From Rhizobiaceae bacterium (GTDB taxonomy: Bacteria; Pseudomonadota; Alphaproteobacteria; Rhizobiales; Rhizobiaceae): a stretch of DNA of 64,000 nt. The position numbers were made by a program, and so were the translations under genes. Below are positions 1 to 8,696 of this stretch, piece by piece. The DNA lies in assembly GCA_023953905.1 (NCBI GenBank), contig JAMLJA010000009.1, positions 1 to 64,000 on the forward strand. The letters run 5' to 3'. Below the pieces are notes generated by a model. That model saw only the letters and a list, made by a program, of their open reading frames with translations, was not told where the DNA came from and did not search any database. How positions within the stretch are numbered: the stretch's first letter is position 1; every line of letters begins with the position of its first letter.

Positions 1-240
1 TCGGACTTGACCACCCTCTTCTGCCGAGGAGACTTAAACTATCAATATGGCTAGTGTCAATTCCACTTTACATCGGTTTCTGGAATAGTCTCGGTGGCCG
101 TTGCCGCCGCGAGGGGCCCGACAGGTGTCTCCGATTCTTCATTCTTGACGTGAGTTCATACATTGCATCTCGAACTAATTTGACACCCTTCCGAGGCCAC
201 ATTTGAATCGCCGGCTCAGGAACACTATCCGGGTGAGGCA
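1..240. other. left-edge non-coding stretch
   Basis: No convincing gene lies in this stretch. The short open frames here run antisense to the following transpeptidase gene or lack a ribosome binding site. It probably holds the promoter of the transpeptidase gene, but I could not pick a clear -35/-10 pair. Confidence 0.5.
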
Positions 241-1239
241 ATGAATACACGTATCCCACTCATGAACAGAAGGCAGGCAATCGCCGGGATTGGTCTGCTT
301 GGCATGTCTGCAGTGGGTGCGGATGTTTTCGCCAAAGAGGTCATCAAGGAAATCAAGGATTTGAAGCCGGGTGAGTTTACCTGGCATCCTGATCGACAAC
401 CCGACGGGCCTGTCGCGGTGGTTGTGTCTTTGCGGGAGCAACTGGTTCACGTCTATCGCAACGGCATTCGCATCGCTGTCTCCACCTGCTCGAGCGGAAA
501 GCAGGGACATGAAACGCCTACTGGCGTATTCGTGGTCCTCGAGAAGGACAAGCACCACCATTCAAGCACCTACAATAATGCGCCCATGCCGAACATGAAC
601 CGTTTGACATGGTCCGGCGTAGCGCTTCATGCAGGAAATCTGCCTGGCTATCCGGCATCGCATGGCTGCGTTCGGCTGCCAATGGAGTTTTCCGAGAAGC
701 TATTCTCCGTCACGCATGTCGGTACACCGGTCATCATTGCAGGTGCGCACACCGATCCGTGGGAACTGGTGCATCCGGGAATGGTGCTCAGTGGCTTTGC
801 CGAAAGCGAATTCGTTGACGTCGAATCGAAACTCGCGGGGAAGAAGCATCCAAAAGACTGGGCCGCATCCGAGGTGCAGCCGATCACATCGCTGGTGGCG
901 TCTTCATCCGACCGACGCATCGCACTCATCGAGAATGGTGAGGTGATCGCCGAGGGAAAACTGAGCATCAAAGGTTCCGGGCGTTTGGGAAGTCATGTCT
1001 TCGTTCTCAACGGGGCGAGCAAAGCTGTCCAAGGCATGCACTGGACGGCAATCAGCCACAACAGTGACGTAAATGGAAACTTCCAGCCAGAAGAACGGGC
1101 GCTACGTCGCCTGACGACCGAGAATGGCTTCGTGGCTGCCCTGAAGCCCAAGATGCATCCCGGAATGATCTTCATCCTGACCGATGCCCCGCTCCACCCG
1201 GACAGCCGCTCGGGCCGGGATTTTGTCATCATGTCGTGA
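241..1239 (+). CDS. L,D-transpeptidase (YkuD domain), exported
   Basis: Predicted cell-wall enzyme that would form or exchange L,D peptide cross-links in peptidoglycan outside the cytoplasm. The 332-residue product starts with an arginine pair (Arg10-Arg11) followed by a hydrophobic stretch ending in Ala, like a Tat or Sec signal. The YkuD catalytic signature is intact: His130, then Ser140-His141-Gly142-Cys143 and Arg145, with Cys143 the expected nucleophile. The region after about residue 175 matches nothing I recognise. The ATG at 241 has GTGAGG only two bases upstream, so translation could instead begin at the ATG at 262, which still keeps the signal peptide. It stands alone; the next gene is 470 bases downstream. 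Confidence 0.88.
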   Translation: MNTRIPLMNRRQAIAGIGLLGMSAVGADVFAKEVIKEIKDLKPGEFTWHPDRQPDGPVAVVVSLREQLVHVYRNGIRIAVSTCSSGKQGHETPTGVFVVLEKDKHHHSSTYNNAPMPNMNRLTWSGVALHAGNLPGYPASHGCVRLPMEFSEKLFSVTHVGTPVIIAGAHTDPWELVHPGMVLSGFAESEFVDVESKLAGKKHPKDWAASEVQPITSLVASSSDRRIALIENGEVIAEGKLSIKGSGRLGSHVFVLNGASKAVQGMHWTAISHNSDVNGNFQPEERALRRLTTENGFVAALKPKMHPGMIFILTDAPLHPDSRSGRDFVIMS

Positions 1240-1708
1240 ACCGCTAGAGTGCCAAGCTTCCAGCGCCCGAGACGGCAAGGAACGCCAACCGATCACGCCG
1301 CGCCGCTGCTGAACTCGGCCTTGGCAAGAAGTTGGCAGAATGTGCCCGCGAAATCCTGAGTTGTAGAAGAGATTGCTCTTCGGACCACAATTGTAGTGCC
1401 GAGGGTAAGGTTCTCCGGGGTCTGACAACAAAAAACCGGAACCTGTAACTTGAATCATCAATTACACGCGTTAACCAAAGCGTGTGCTTCGGCGGACAGA
1501 ACATGTCCGTCCGCCAAGACGAGGCGCGAGTCATTGCCGGACCGCAAAGAGTTATTGACCACCATTCGCATATCTGGAACAAGGCGCTTAATGTAGGTAG
1601 CCGTATGAGACGCGGGTGCCACGTGCTGGATTTATCTGCTGGCGGCTGCAAAGCATGCCTGCAGTCATCTGACTCAGATTTCCTTTGCAGACGATGTCGT
1701 GACGCGAG
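1240..1708. other. intergenic region before the LysR-type regulator
   Basis: A gap of about 470 bases with no supported gene. Open frames on both strands here are extensions or shadows of neighbouring genes. I see a small dyad, ACACGC at 1464-1469 with GCGTGT at 1480-1485, and an imperfect one around GGTTC/GAACC near 1409-1446. Either could be an operator for the downstream LysR protein, which often binds its own promoter, but nothing here proves that. Confidence 0.4.
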
Positions 1709-2590
1709 ATGCTGGACGGAACGAAACAAAATCTGCGCGCTTTGTTGGCCCTCGAAGCTGTTTCGCGTCTTGGATCCATGTCCAAGGCTGCTGATGAAAT
1801 GAATGTCACGCAAAGTGCTGTGAGCCACCAGATCCGAAGATTGACGGAAATGGTTGGCGAACGGTTGGTCGTGAAGTCGGGGCGCGGCGTCATGCTCACG
1901 CCGATTGGCGAAGTTCTGGCGCAAAAATTGAGAACGGCGTTCTCGCAGATCGACCGCTCCGTCGCGGAGGTGATTGGAGGCGATCGTGACGTGGTGCGTC
2001 TGGCATTGTGCAGCAGTTTCGCACCGGGCTGGCTCATTCCCAGGCTGCGCAGCTTTTACGAGCACAATCCCCGCATCAAGCTGCAATTGAGGATGTACGC
2101 GCGCGATCCCGATCTCACCGACGAGGTCGCTGACGCCTTCATTACGACGCTGCCGAGCGAATCCGGCTTCTGGTCGTCGCTGATACGTACCGAACTGCTT
2201 GTTCCTGTGATCGCAAAACGTCCCGCAAAGGGGCAGCGCGTGAGGTTCATAACCACCGATATGGAAGCAGGCTCTGTTGGCAAGGATTGGCTCGCCTATC
2301 AACGCATCGCCCAAGTCGATCTGAAGGCGCGCTCGTCTGATCAGGACTGGATGTTTGCCTCTCACTATATAATGGCGCTGGACATGGTTCGAGAGGGACT
2401 TGGGGCAGCGCTCGTCCCGGATTTCCTGGCGGCAGAGGATCTGAAGTCCGGTAGGGTCGTTCTCCTTCATCACCTCTCGATCGCGACCAACCAAGACTAT
2501 TTTCTCTGCATCAAGGAAGTGCGCAGGCAAGAGCCCGCCTTGGTGGCTCTTGCAAGATGGTTCAAGGCCCAAGCCAATCACGCTACATAA
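1709..2590 (+). CDS. LysR-family transcriptional regulator, GcvA-like
   Basis: DNA-binding regulator of 293 residues. Residues 8-70 form the LysR winged helix-turn-helix, including the recognition-helix segment VTQSAVSHQIRRL typical of GcvA/AmpR-like members. The rest is a periplasmic-binding-protein-like effector domain. No divergent target gene sits beside it: upstream is a co-directional gap and downstream the genes converge, so its target and inducer cannot be read from context. The ATG start lacks a good Shine-Dalgarno sequence, but it fits the usual N-terminal length for the family. Confidence 0.85.
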   Translation: MLDGTKQNLRALLALEAVSRLGSMSKAADEMNVTQSAVSHQIRRLTEMVGERLVVKSGRGVMLTPIGEVLAQKLRTAFSQIDRSVAEVIGGDRDVVRLALCSSFAPGWLIPRLRSFYEHNPRIKLQLRMYARDPDLTDEVADAFITTLPSESGFWSSLIRTELLVPVIAKRPAKGQRVRFITTDMEAGSVGKDWLAYQRIAQVDLKARSSDQDWMFASHYIMALDMVREGLGAALVPDFLAAEDLKSGRVVLLHHLSIATNQDYFLCIKEVRRQEPALVALARWFKAQANHAT

Positions 2591-2667
2591 AACGACACTG
2601 CATTCGACCTCACATTGCAGAGTTCAAACGCTTAAGCTTTTTGGTGAAGAGCGCGCGCCCACAAAGC

Positions 2668-3120
2668 CTATGGCGTCTGATCGACGGGATGCTGGGAACG
2701 AAAGCCCACGGCAAAGCGGTTCCATGCATTTATAGTTGTGATGACGAGGGTCAGTTCTACCCGTTCGCACTCATCGAAAGCCGCCGCCAATGTGTTGTAA
2801 TCCGCATCGGGAGCGCCGGATGTCTCCAGCCGCGTAAGGGCTTCGGCCCAGGCAAGCGCAGCCCGCTCTTTATCATCAAAAGCGGGACTTTCCCTCCAAG
2901 CAGCCAAAACATCCAGCTTCTGCTGCGAAATTCCCGCCGCGCGCGCTTCAGCGGCGTGAAGGTCGAGGCAATATGCGCAACCGTTGATCTGTGACACCCG
3001 CATCTTGACGAGTTCGCGGACAGACTGGGAGAGTGAAAGGCGCTTGGTAGCTTCTTCCAAAGCCATCATGGCTTTCATTGCCGCCGGTGCGGCGCGATAA
3101 TAGTTCATCCTGCTGGACAA
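2668..3120 (-). CDS. carboxymuconolactone decarboxylase / AhpD-like protein
   Basis: Small all-helical protein of about 150 residues in the alkylhydroperoxidase AhpD/CMD family. The core motif NGCAYCLDLHAAEAR has the paired cysteines and downstream His that act in peroxide reduction in AhpD-like members. The C-terminal NAWNRFAVGFR segment is typical of the family branch often found with sigma factors. I prefer the TTG at 3120, which has GGAG eight bases upstream and gives the usual few residues before MNYY; the ATG at 3108 is an alternative. The gene lies 127 bases downstream of the GNAT gene on the same strand and may share its transcript. The substrate is unknown. Confidence 0.82.
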   Translation of the reverse strand: MSSRMNYYRAAPAAMKAMMALEEATKRLSLSQSVRELVKMRVSQINGCAYCLDLHAAEARAAGISQQKLDVLAAWRESPAFDDKERAALAWAEALTRLETSGAPDADYNTLAAAFDECERVELTLVITTINAWNRFAVGFRSQHPVDQTP

Positions 3121-3247
3121 GATGCGTACTCCACAAGTTGCTTCCGCGTGCCGAGTTAGCTCGCGAACAACACTATGCAAAGGGCCGGAGTCGTCGTCAT
3201 GCTATGCCAGACGCTAGCGCACTGCAGCGGCCGTCGTGGCCGGTGTT

Positions 3248-3814
3248 TTAACTTCCATTCCATTCATGCCGCAAAATGGCGTACTGCATGGTGTTTTCGT
3301 AAATTGGATGTCCGGCGCTGTCGTTTTGGAACGTCACATATTCCAGGAATAGGCCTTCCATTCGCATGCCAAGCTTTTCGCAAAGCCGTCGCGACGAGGC
3401 GTTGTGATCCTCAACATAGGCGTAGATGCGCCTTTTTCCTTGATGGTTGAACAACTCGTCAAACAAGGCCAGTGCCGCTTCGAACGCATAGCCCTTGCCG
3501 CCGAACAGTGGATTGAAATTCCAGCCCACAGAAACCGTGTCAGATCGTTGAGGTGTCTCTGGATCATCTGGCCAATCGGCATCAGGATGGACGAACAGAT
3601 CGCCTATGAGCTGACCAGAGTCTTGCAGGCAGACCGCGAGATACTCCTCATCGGCAGCGCGTTTCAAAACCTCATGTTCAGCTGCCGCCAGATTGGCGAG
3701 TTTGAGTGAGAAGAAGCAGCTCGCGACCGGCTCCCGCAGGTAGGCCAACAAGGCCTCCGCGTCACCTCGACGAAACTTCCGGATAGTGAGACGGTCGGTT
3801 TGGATCGTTTTCAA
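3248..3814 (-). CDS. GNAT-family N-acetyltransferase (RimJ/RimL-like)
   Basis: A 188-residue acetyl-CoA-dependent acyltransferase of the GNAT fold. It begins with the RimJ/RimL-type strand IQTDRLTIRKFRRGD. The middle holds the VGWNFNPLFGGKGYAFEA region, equivalent to the acetyl-CoA pyrophosphate loop, and it ends with the NASSRRLCEKLGMRMEG motif seen in RimJ/RimL and small-molecule acetyltransferases. The acceptor could be a ribosomal protein N-terminus or an amine; sequence alone does not decide. It is upstream of the AhpD-like gene on the same strand. Confidence 0.85.
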   Translation of the reverse strand: MKTIQTDRLTIRKFRRGDAEALLAYLREPVASCFFSLKLANLAAAEHEVLKRAADEEYLAVCLQDSGQLIGDLFVHPDADWPDDPETPQRSDTVSVGWNFNPLFGGKGYAFEAALALFDELFNHQGKRRIYAYVEDHNASSRRLCEKLGMRMEGLFLEYVTFQNDSAGHPIYENTMQYAILRHEWNGS

Positions 3815-4122
3815 CGGCTCAGTTTCCTGCTCTCCACACTATTTCGCACGGACAAGAATCGGGTCCTTGTCGTCACCGCCGGACTATCTCCCACCGAACG
3901 GGAATTGATGCACTGGCATCAGGCTCGAAATATCGCCGCGCAGCCAATATCCGCTTCCGGACAGATGTCGAGAAGCGCGGGCGATGCTTGGATCGAAGCG
4001 CGAGCCGCCATCTCCGCTCTCAAAGTATATCGGGCCGCCGCGTGAAGTCGGCGGATTCATGTTGCTCGGTGGCTACGCGTTGATCGCAATGAAACCGCAC
4101 TATGGAATACAATCGGCGGGTC
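3815..4122. other. intergenic region between the GNAT gene and tRNA-Ser
   Basis: About 308 bases with no supported gene. The two short plus-strand frames crossing it have no family resemblance, and one runs through the tRNA gene. It probably contains the GNAT promoter, since that gene reads leftward from 3814. Confidence 0.4.
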
Positions 4123-4212
4123 TGGCGGAGAGAGCGGGATTCGAACCCGCGTTACGGTCTCCCGTAAACACACTTTCCAGGCGTGCGCCTTCAACCACTC
4201 GGCCACCTCTCC
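4123..4212 (-). tRNA. tRNA-Ser (anticodon GGA)
   Basis: A complete class II tRNA read on the minus strand from 4212 to 4123 including an encoded CCA. The acceptor stem starts GGAGAGG, the anticodon loop reads CT-GGA-AA, and a long variable arm (about 4150-4175) is present as expected for serine. The T-arm has GGTTCGAATCC. The GGA anticodon reads UCC and UCU serine codons. No integrase or repeat marks it as an integration site. Confidence 0.96.
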
Positions 4213-4249
4213 GCGTGCACCTGCTTCGCTGGCAAAGCGGTGCGGTGCT

Positions 4250-4278
4250 CATCTAGTCGATCCGGACGCCGATGCCAA
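4250..4278 (-). promoter_or_regulatory. candidate promoter of tRNA-Ser
   Basis: On the minus strand TTGGCA (4278-4273) and TAGATG (4255-4250) are separated by 17 bases, placing a start about 30 bases upstream of the tRNA 5' end. The hexamers are only fair matches, so this is a suggestion from spacing and position. Confidence 0.4.
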
Positions 4279-4468
4279 GTCATTGTGAGCAAGGAATTGG
4301 TGCAGCTCATGACTTCTTTCGCGGAGGCCGGTGGCTGCGCACTGGAAAGCGAACTGCTGTTTGGGTCTCACTCTCTTCGCGTCGAAGTGTACGGGTCGTG
4401 ACGAGACAGCTGTTGCACCTTGCCTGCCCTGCACCTATTTTTTGAGCCTTAGCGGAGGGTGCTGATAG

Positions 4469-4795
4469 ATGATCCGATTTCTGTTCCGCTGTCTGTCTAC
4501 CATTTCATTGGCGGTCGCGGTCGTGATGGCAGTGCTGGACGCCACGCGAACAGTTGCCGCCGAGGCGCTCGTCATGACACCGCTTGGCACCAGTTGGGCG
4601 GCGATCTCGCCGGACACCATGGAACGAACGCAGGCTTTTCTAAGCGGGCAGATCTCACCGGAGGCCTGGAACCCAGCCGCCCTGTCCATCCTCGCCCTGC
4701 CGGGGTTCATCGTCTTCGCCGCGCTGTCCCTTATATTCTACCTGATCGGCAGAAAGCCCGCCGAAGGGCAGGGCCGCTTTGCATTCAAGTCCTGA
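4469..4795 (+). CDS. small two-helix membrane protein of unknown function
   Basis: A 108-residue protein I do not recognise functionally. Two hydrophobic helices are visible, about residues 4-24 and 71-94, with a polar loop between and a short basic tail. A strong GGAGGG lies nine bases before the ATG, supporting expression. It is 45 bases upstream of msrA on the same strand and probably shares its transcript. Confidence 0.75.
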   Translation: MIRFLFRCLSTISLAVAVVMAVLDATRTVAAEALVMTPLGTSWAAISPDTMERTQAFLSGQISPEAWNPAALSILALPGFIVFAALSLIFYLIGRKPAEGQGRFAFKS

Positions 4796-4840
4796 AATTT
4801 CTCATGCCGGCGTCCTGCCGGCGCAAGGAGACATTGCAAG

Positions 4841-5509
4841 ATGTTTTTTCTGAGTGACATGCTCAACAAGAAATACAACATGCCGAAACCCGGAGAGGCG
4901 CTTCCCGGGCGCTCACAACCGATCCCGACGGCCTCGAAACATCATGTTTCGGGACGACCTCTCAAAGGCCCATATCCCGATGGGTTGGAGGTTGCCATGT
5001 TCGGGCTTGGCTGCTTCTGGGGCGCTGAGCGCATGTTCTGGCAGACCGAAGGCGTCTGGGTGACGGCTGTCGGCTATGCGGGCGGCTTCACGCCCAATCC
5101 AACCTATCAGGAGACGTGCACGGGGCTGACCGGCCATGCAGAAATCGTGCTCGTGGTGTTCGATCCCAGCGTTGTCACCTATGGCGATTTGCTCAAGATC
5201 TTCTGGGAGGCGCATGACCCGACTCAGGGCATGCGGCAGGGCAACGATGTTGGAACGACGTACCGGTCCGCGATCTACACAGTCGGCGATGCGCAGATGG
5301 AGCAGGCCATTGCCTCGCGAGACGTCTATCAGGCCGCGCTGAAGAAGGCAGGCCAGGGCAGGATCACCACGGAAATTGCCGCGGCGCCTGAATTCTACTT
5401 CGCCGAAGAGGAACACCAGCAATATCTGTCGAAGAACCCGTATGGCTATTGCGCGCTCAAGGGTACTGGCGTCGCCTGTGCGATAGCGCCAGCCGCATCG
5501 GTGGCGTGA
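4841..5509 (+). CDS. msrA: peptide-methionine (S)-S-oxide reductase
   Basis: Reduces the S-epimer of methionine sulfoxide in proteins, repairing oxidative damage with thioredoxin as reductant. The catalytic motif GCFWGAE is present with Cys58 as the sulfenic-acid-forming residue. Cys204 and Cys213 in [12 protein letters not shown] near the C-terminus are the expected resolving cysteines. At 222 residues it has the longer N-terminal extension common in rhizobial MsrA. AAGGAG about 11 bases upstream supports the ATG at 4841, with a second in-frame ATG at 4859. Confidence 0.95.
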   Translation: MFFLSDMLNKKYNMPKPGEALPGRSQPIPTASKHHVSGRPLKGPYPDGLEVAMFGLGCFWGAERMFWQTEGVWVTAVGYAGGFTPNPTYQETCTGLTGHAEIVLVVFDPSVVTYGDLLKIFWEAHDPTQGMRQGNDVGTTYRSAIYTVGDAQMEQAIASRDVYQAALKKAGQGRITTEIAAAPEFYFAEEEHQQYLSKNPYGYCALKGTGVACAIAPAASVA

Positions 5510-5568
5510 AACCGCGTTAACCGCCGCGCTCGCTTTTCCGAAAGGTCAAATTTCCGCGTGGAATTTTG

Positions 5569-5599
5569 CGCTTGGCCGTGCCAGATTGATCGCCAAGCG
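5569..5599. repeat. inverted repeat upstream of the BMP gene
   Basis: CGCTTGGC at 5569-5576 and GCCAAGCG at 5592-5599 are perfect complements, 15 bases apart, about 90 bases before the BMP start codon. This could be an operator for a nucleoside-responsive repressor or an RNA hairpin after msrA. Confidence 0.45.
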
Positions 5600-5688
5600 G
5601 GCGCGAAGCCTGCGAAGGGCTTCCAATTTGCCGGGGACGCGGCGCGGCGGGAGCACTGGAAGAGAACAACCGACAGGGTGTGGATCAC

Positions 5689-6678
5689 ATGAAGCGTATT
5701 CTTCTTGGACTTATGGCCGCTACCGCGATGACCGCCTCGGCCTTTGCTGCGGATATCAAGCCGGGCCTGCTTTTCGATCTTGGGGGCAAGTTCGACAAAT
5801 CGTTCAACGAGGCTTCTTTTCAGGGAGCCGAGAAATTCAAGTCTGAGACCGGCATTGAGTATGTCGAGTTCGAGATTTCGAACGATGCCCAGCGCGAACA
5901 GGCTTTGCGCCGCTTCGCTGAGGATGGCCGCAATCCAATTGTGATGGCCGGTTTCTCCTGGGCTGACGCGCTTGACCGGGTGGCGGCCGACTTCCCCGAC
6001 ACCAGCTTCGCCATTATCGACATGGTTGTCGACAAGCCGAATGTGCGCTCGGTGGTATTCAAGGAGCAGGAAGGCTCTTACGTCGTCGGCGTACTGGCGG
6101 CGATGGCATCCCAGAGCAAGAAGGTCGGCTTCATCGGCGGCATGGACATTCCGCTTATCCGCAAGTTCGGCTGCGGTTATGTCGGCGGTGCCAAGGCTGC
6201 CGGCGCGACCGATGTCATCCAGAATATGACCGGCGACACGCCGGCCGCCTGGAACGACCCGACCAAGGGTGGCGAGATCGCCAAGTCGCAGATGGACCAG
6301 GGCGCGGATGTCATCTACGCAGCGGCCGGCGGCACCGGTGTGGGCGTTCTTCAGGCTGCCGCTGATGCAGGGAAGCTCGGCATCGGCGTGGATTCCAACC
6401 AGAACGGCCTTCAGCCCGGCAAAGTGCTGACCTCCATGGTCAAGCGCGTCGACGTTGCGGTCTACAATGCCTTCATGGATGCCAAGAACGACAAGTTCAC
6501 CGCTGGCTTCAACAATCTGGGTCTCGCCGAGGGCGGCGTCGACTATGCGATGGACGACAACAACAAGGCTCTCGTCAGTGACGAGATGAAGGCAGCGGCT
6601 GAAAAGGCCAAGGCCGATATCATCGCCGGTACGATCGAAGTGCACGACTACATGTCGGACAACGCCTGTCCGTACTGA
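5689..6678 (+). CDS. BMP-family ABC transporter substrate-binding protein (nucleoside type)
   Basis: Periplasmic binding protein of the Bmp/Med/PnrA family, which captures purine or other nucleosides for import. The 329-residue product has a clear signal peptide, MKRILLGLM... ending at AFA before Ala21, then a PnrA-like fold with SFNEA near the N-terminus and GFIGGMDIPLIRKF in the middle. I chose the ATG at 5689 because AGGGTGG precedes it at proper spacing; a GTG three codons upstream is possible. Its ABC and permease genes lie about 500 bases downstream, beyond slyX on the opposite strand. Context with cdd, deoA and a nucleoside phosphorylase supports nucleoside uptake. Confidence 0.92.
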   Translation: MKRILLGLMAATAMTASAFAADIKPGLLFDLGGKFDKSFNEASFQGAEKFKSETGIEYVEFEISNDAQREQALRRFAEDGRNPIVMAGFSWADALDRVAADFPDTSFAIIDMVVDKPNVRSVVFKEQEGSYVVGVLAAMASQSKKVGFIGGMDIPLIRKFGCGYVGGAKAAGATDVIQNMTGDTPAAWNDPTKGGEIAKSQMDQGADVIYAAAGGTGVGVLQAAADAGKLGIGVDSNQNGLQPGKVLTSMVKRVDVAVYNAFMDAKNDKFTAGFNNLGLAEGGVDYAMDDNNKALVSDEMKAAAEKAKADIIAGTIEVHDYMSDNACPY

Positions 6679-6699
6679 TTTCTGACGCAGAAGAATAAG

Positions 6700-6731
6700 G
6701 AAGCCGCCGGACATGTTTCGGCGGCTTCTTC
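6700..6731 (+). terminator. intrinsic terminator-like hairpin after the BMP gene
   Basis: GAAGCCGCCG (6700-6709) pairs perfectly with CGGCGGCTTC (6719-6728) around a nine-base loop. The T-tract is short. It would limit read-through and let the binding protein be made in excess over the membrane components. Confidence 0.65.
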
Positions 6732-6801
6732 GCAAGCAGCGTCCCGCGCAACTGCGTTGTTGACACAGCGCAGCATATGCTAATCCGCTACCCTGGCGCC
6801 G

Positions 6802-7011
6802 TTACCAATGGGGCGGACGCGTCACTGGCGTGTCGGGGGCAGACTGTTCCTCAAGTGCGAGAAATCGTTGCGTGAGCACGTCGACCTTCCGCTGCAAGCG
6901 CTCGATCACGTTCCACTGTTCAGCGATCTGCGACGAAAGCTCCTCGATCGTGTGTTCCTGTTCGGCCGCGCGGATCTCCAGGGCTGTCATCCGATCGTCT
7001 GAGATGGTCAT
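6802..7011 (-). CDS. slyX: SlyX-family coiled-coil protein
   Basis: A 69-residue protein matching SlyX: a heptad-rich coiled coil (LEIRAAEQEHTIEELSSQ and following) and the conserved C-terminal RPPHW ending. The biochemical role of SlyX is not known. The start at 7011 is set by GAGGAG seven bases upstream; the open frame continues further but without support. It is inserted in opposite orientation between the BMP gene and the ABC genes it serves. Confidence 0.87.
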   Translation of the reverse strand: MTISDDRMTALEIRAAEQEHTIEELSSQIAEQWNVIERLQRKVDVLTQRFLALEEQSAPDTPVTRPPHW

Positions 7012-7126
7012 CACAATACTCCTCGCAACCGTGGACTGTCCGTTGTTCGAAATTGACAAGCGTTCATCTTCCTGTCGAGACTGTGGCATGTCGCCAACCA
7101 TGGCAAAGGGGATAGCGGCATGATAG

Positions 7127-7138
7127 GTTTGACCAAAC
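7127..7138. promoter_or_regulatory. palindrome upstream of the ABC ATPase gene, possible operator
   Basis: GTTTG-AC-CAAAC is a perfect five-base dyad 25 bases before the start codon of the ATPase gene. Its position fits a repressor site for the nucleoside operon. No regulator gene is adjacent. Confidence 0.35.
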
Positions 7139-7163
7139 GATAAAACGGGGAACAGGCTCGCGC

Positions 7164-8696
7164 ATGGCGGACGCTGCGATTGAGCTGGTGGGGATCAGCA
7201 AGAGTTTCGGTCCTGTCAAGGCAAACCGGGACATCCACCTCGAAGTCCGCCGTGGCACGATCCACGGCATCATCGGCGAAAACGGCGCCGGCAAGTCGAC
7301 TCTCATGTCGATTCTGTACGGTTTCTATCAGGCAGACAGCGGCGAAATCCGCGTGGGCGGCAAACCCGTCCCGATCCGCACGCCAAACGACGCCATCGCG
7401 CTCGGCATCGGCATGGTGCATCAGCATTTCATGCTCGTCGAGAATTTCACTGTGCTCGAGAATATCATTCTGGGGGCGGAAGGCGAGGCGTTGCTCGGCC
7501 GCTCGATTGCGAAGGCCCGTTCGGAACTGGCGCGGCTGGAGCGCGAGTATGGGCTCGAAGTCGATCCCGACGCGCTGATAGAGGATCTGCCTGTTGGCCT
7601 TCAGCAGCGCGTTGAAATCCTGAAGGCACTGTATCGCGGCGCTGATATTCTCATCCTCGACGAACCGACAGGCGTGTTGACGCCCTCCGAAGCGGATCAT
7701 CTCTTCCGCATCCTCAATCAGCTCAAGGATCAGGGCAAGACGGTCGTGCTCATCACGCACAAGCTGCGTGAGATCATGGCGATCACCGACACGGTTTCCG
7801 TGATGCGCCAGGGCACGATCGTGGCGACGCGAGAGACGTCCGAGACGACGGTCGAGGAACTCGCCGAACTCATGGTCGGGCGGCGCGTTCTGCTACGGGT
7901 CGAGAAGGAGCCTGCGCGTGCCGGCGCCATCAAGCTCGAGGTGAAGAATCTGACGGTCAAGGATGGCCGTGGCGTCACCATGGTCGATGACGTGTCATTC
8001 ATCGTGCAGGCGGGAGAGATCGTTGGCATTGCGGGCGTTGCCGGCAATGGACAGTCCGAGCTGATCGAGGCAATAGCCGGTATTCGCAGGGCCGAATTCG
8101 GTACTGTCGTTCTCGACGACAAGCCGATCGACGTGACCGGTCGCGCAGATCCGGCGGAGTTGAGGGAGCGTGGGCTCGCGCATGTGCCTGAAGACCGACA
8201 TCATGTCGGCCTCGTGCTGGCCTTTGCCGAGAACGAGAACTCCATCCTCGGCTATCACTACGAGAGCCTATACCTCAAAGGCCCGTTCCTGAATATCGAC
8301 GCCATCGTTGCCGATGCCGAGGACAAGATCGAAAAATACGATATCCGTCCGCCCAATGCGCGGCTCCGGACGGCAAATTTCTCAGGCGGCAACCAGCAGA
8401 AGATCGTGTTGGCCCGCGAAATGGAACAGGATCCCGGCGTGCTGATCGTCGGTCAGCCAACGCGCGGCGTCGACGTCGGCGCGATCGAATTCATCCACAA
8501 GCGCCTGATCGCCATGCGCGACGCCGGAAAGGCGGTGCTTCTGATTTCCGTTGAACTTGATGAGATTCGTTCGCTTTCCGACCGCATTCTGGTGATGTTC
8601 GACGGCCGTGTCGTCGGGGAACGGGGACCCGAAGCGACAGAAGGCGAACTCGGCCTGCTGATGGCAGGGGTCGAAGCCAAGGAGGCGGCGGAATGA
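7164..8696 (+). CDS. ABC transporter ATP-binding protein, nucleoside/simple-sugar type
   Basis: Energises nucleoside import with the two following permeases. The 510 residues hold two ATPase halves, as in RbsA/YufO proteins. The first has an intact Walker A (GENGAGKST, about 38-46) and [12 protein letters not shown], but a degenerate signature. The second has a degenerate Walker A (GVAGNGQSE) and an intact signature FSGGNQQK. This asymmetry is normal for the family. It overlaps the next gene by ATGA. It is the first gene of a run ATPase-permease-permease-cdd-punA-deoA with overlaps or short gaps throughout. Confidence 0.93.
   Translation: MADAAIELVGISKSFGPVKANRDIHLEVRRGTIHGIIGENGAGKSTLMSILYGFYQADSGEIRVGGKPVPIRTPNDAIALGIGMVHQHFMLVENFTVLENIILGAEGEALLGRSIAKARSELARLEREYGLEVDPDALIEDLPVGLQQRVEILKALYRGADILILDEPTGVLTPSEADHLFRILNQLKDQGKTVVLITHKLREIMAITDTVSVMRQGTIVATRETSETTVEELAELMVGRRVLLRVEKEPARAGAIKLEVKNLTVKDGRGVTMVDDVSFIVQAGEIVGIAGVAGNGQSELIEAIAGIRRAEFGTVVLDDKPIDVTGRADPAELRERGLAHVPEDRHHVGLVLAFAENENSILGYHYESLYLKGPFLNIDAIVADAEDKIEKYDIRPPNARLRTANFSGGNQQKIVLAREMEQDPGVLIVGQPTRGVDVGAIEFIHKRLIAMRDAGKAVLLISVELDEIRSLSDRILVMFDGRVVGERGPEATEGELGLLMAGVEAKEAAE

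Noticed and set aside
1482..1802. A 106-residue plus-strand frame upstream of the LysR gene
   Set aside because: Overlaps the N-terminal helix-turn-helix of the LysR protein in another frame, has no ribosome binding site, and its Cys-rich translation looks like a frame artefact.
1244..2581. A 445-residue minus-strand open frame
   Set aside because: Antisense to the LysR-type gene and running into non-coding DNA; its translation shows no family features and no ribosome binding site was evident.
4123..4212. tRNA-Ser as an attachment site for an integrated element
   Set aside because: There is no integrase, no direct repeat of the tRNA 3' end nearby, and the flanking genes are ordinary.
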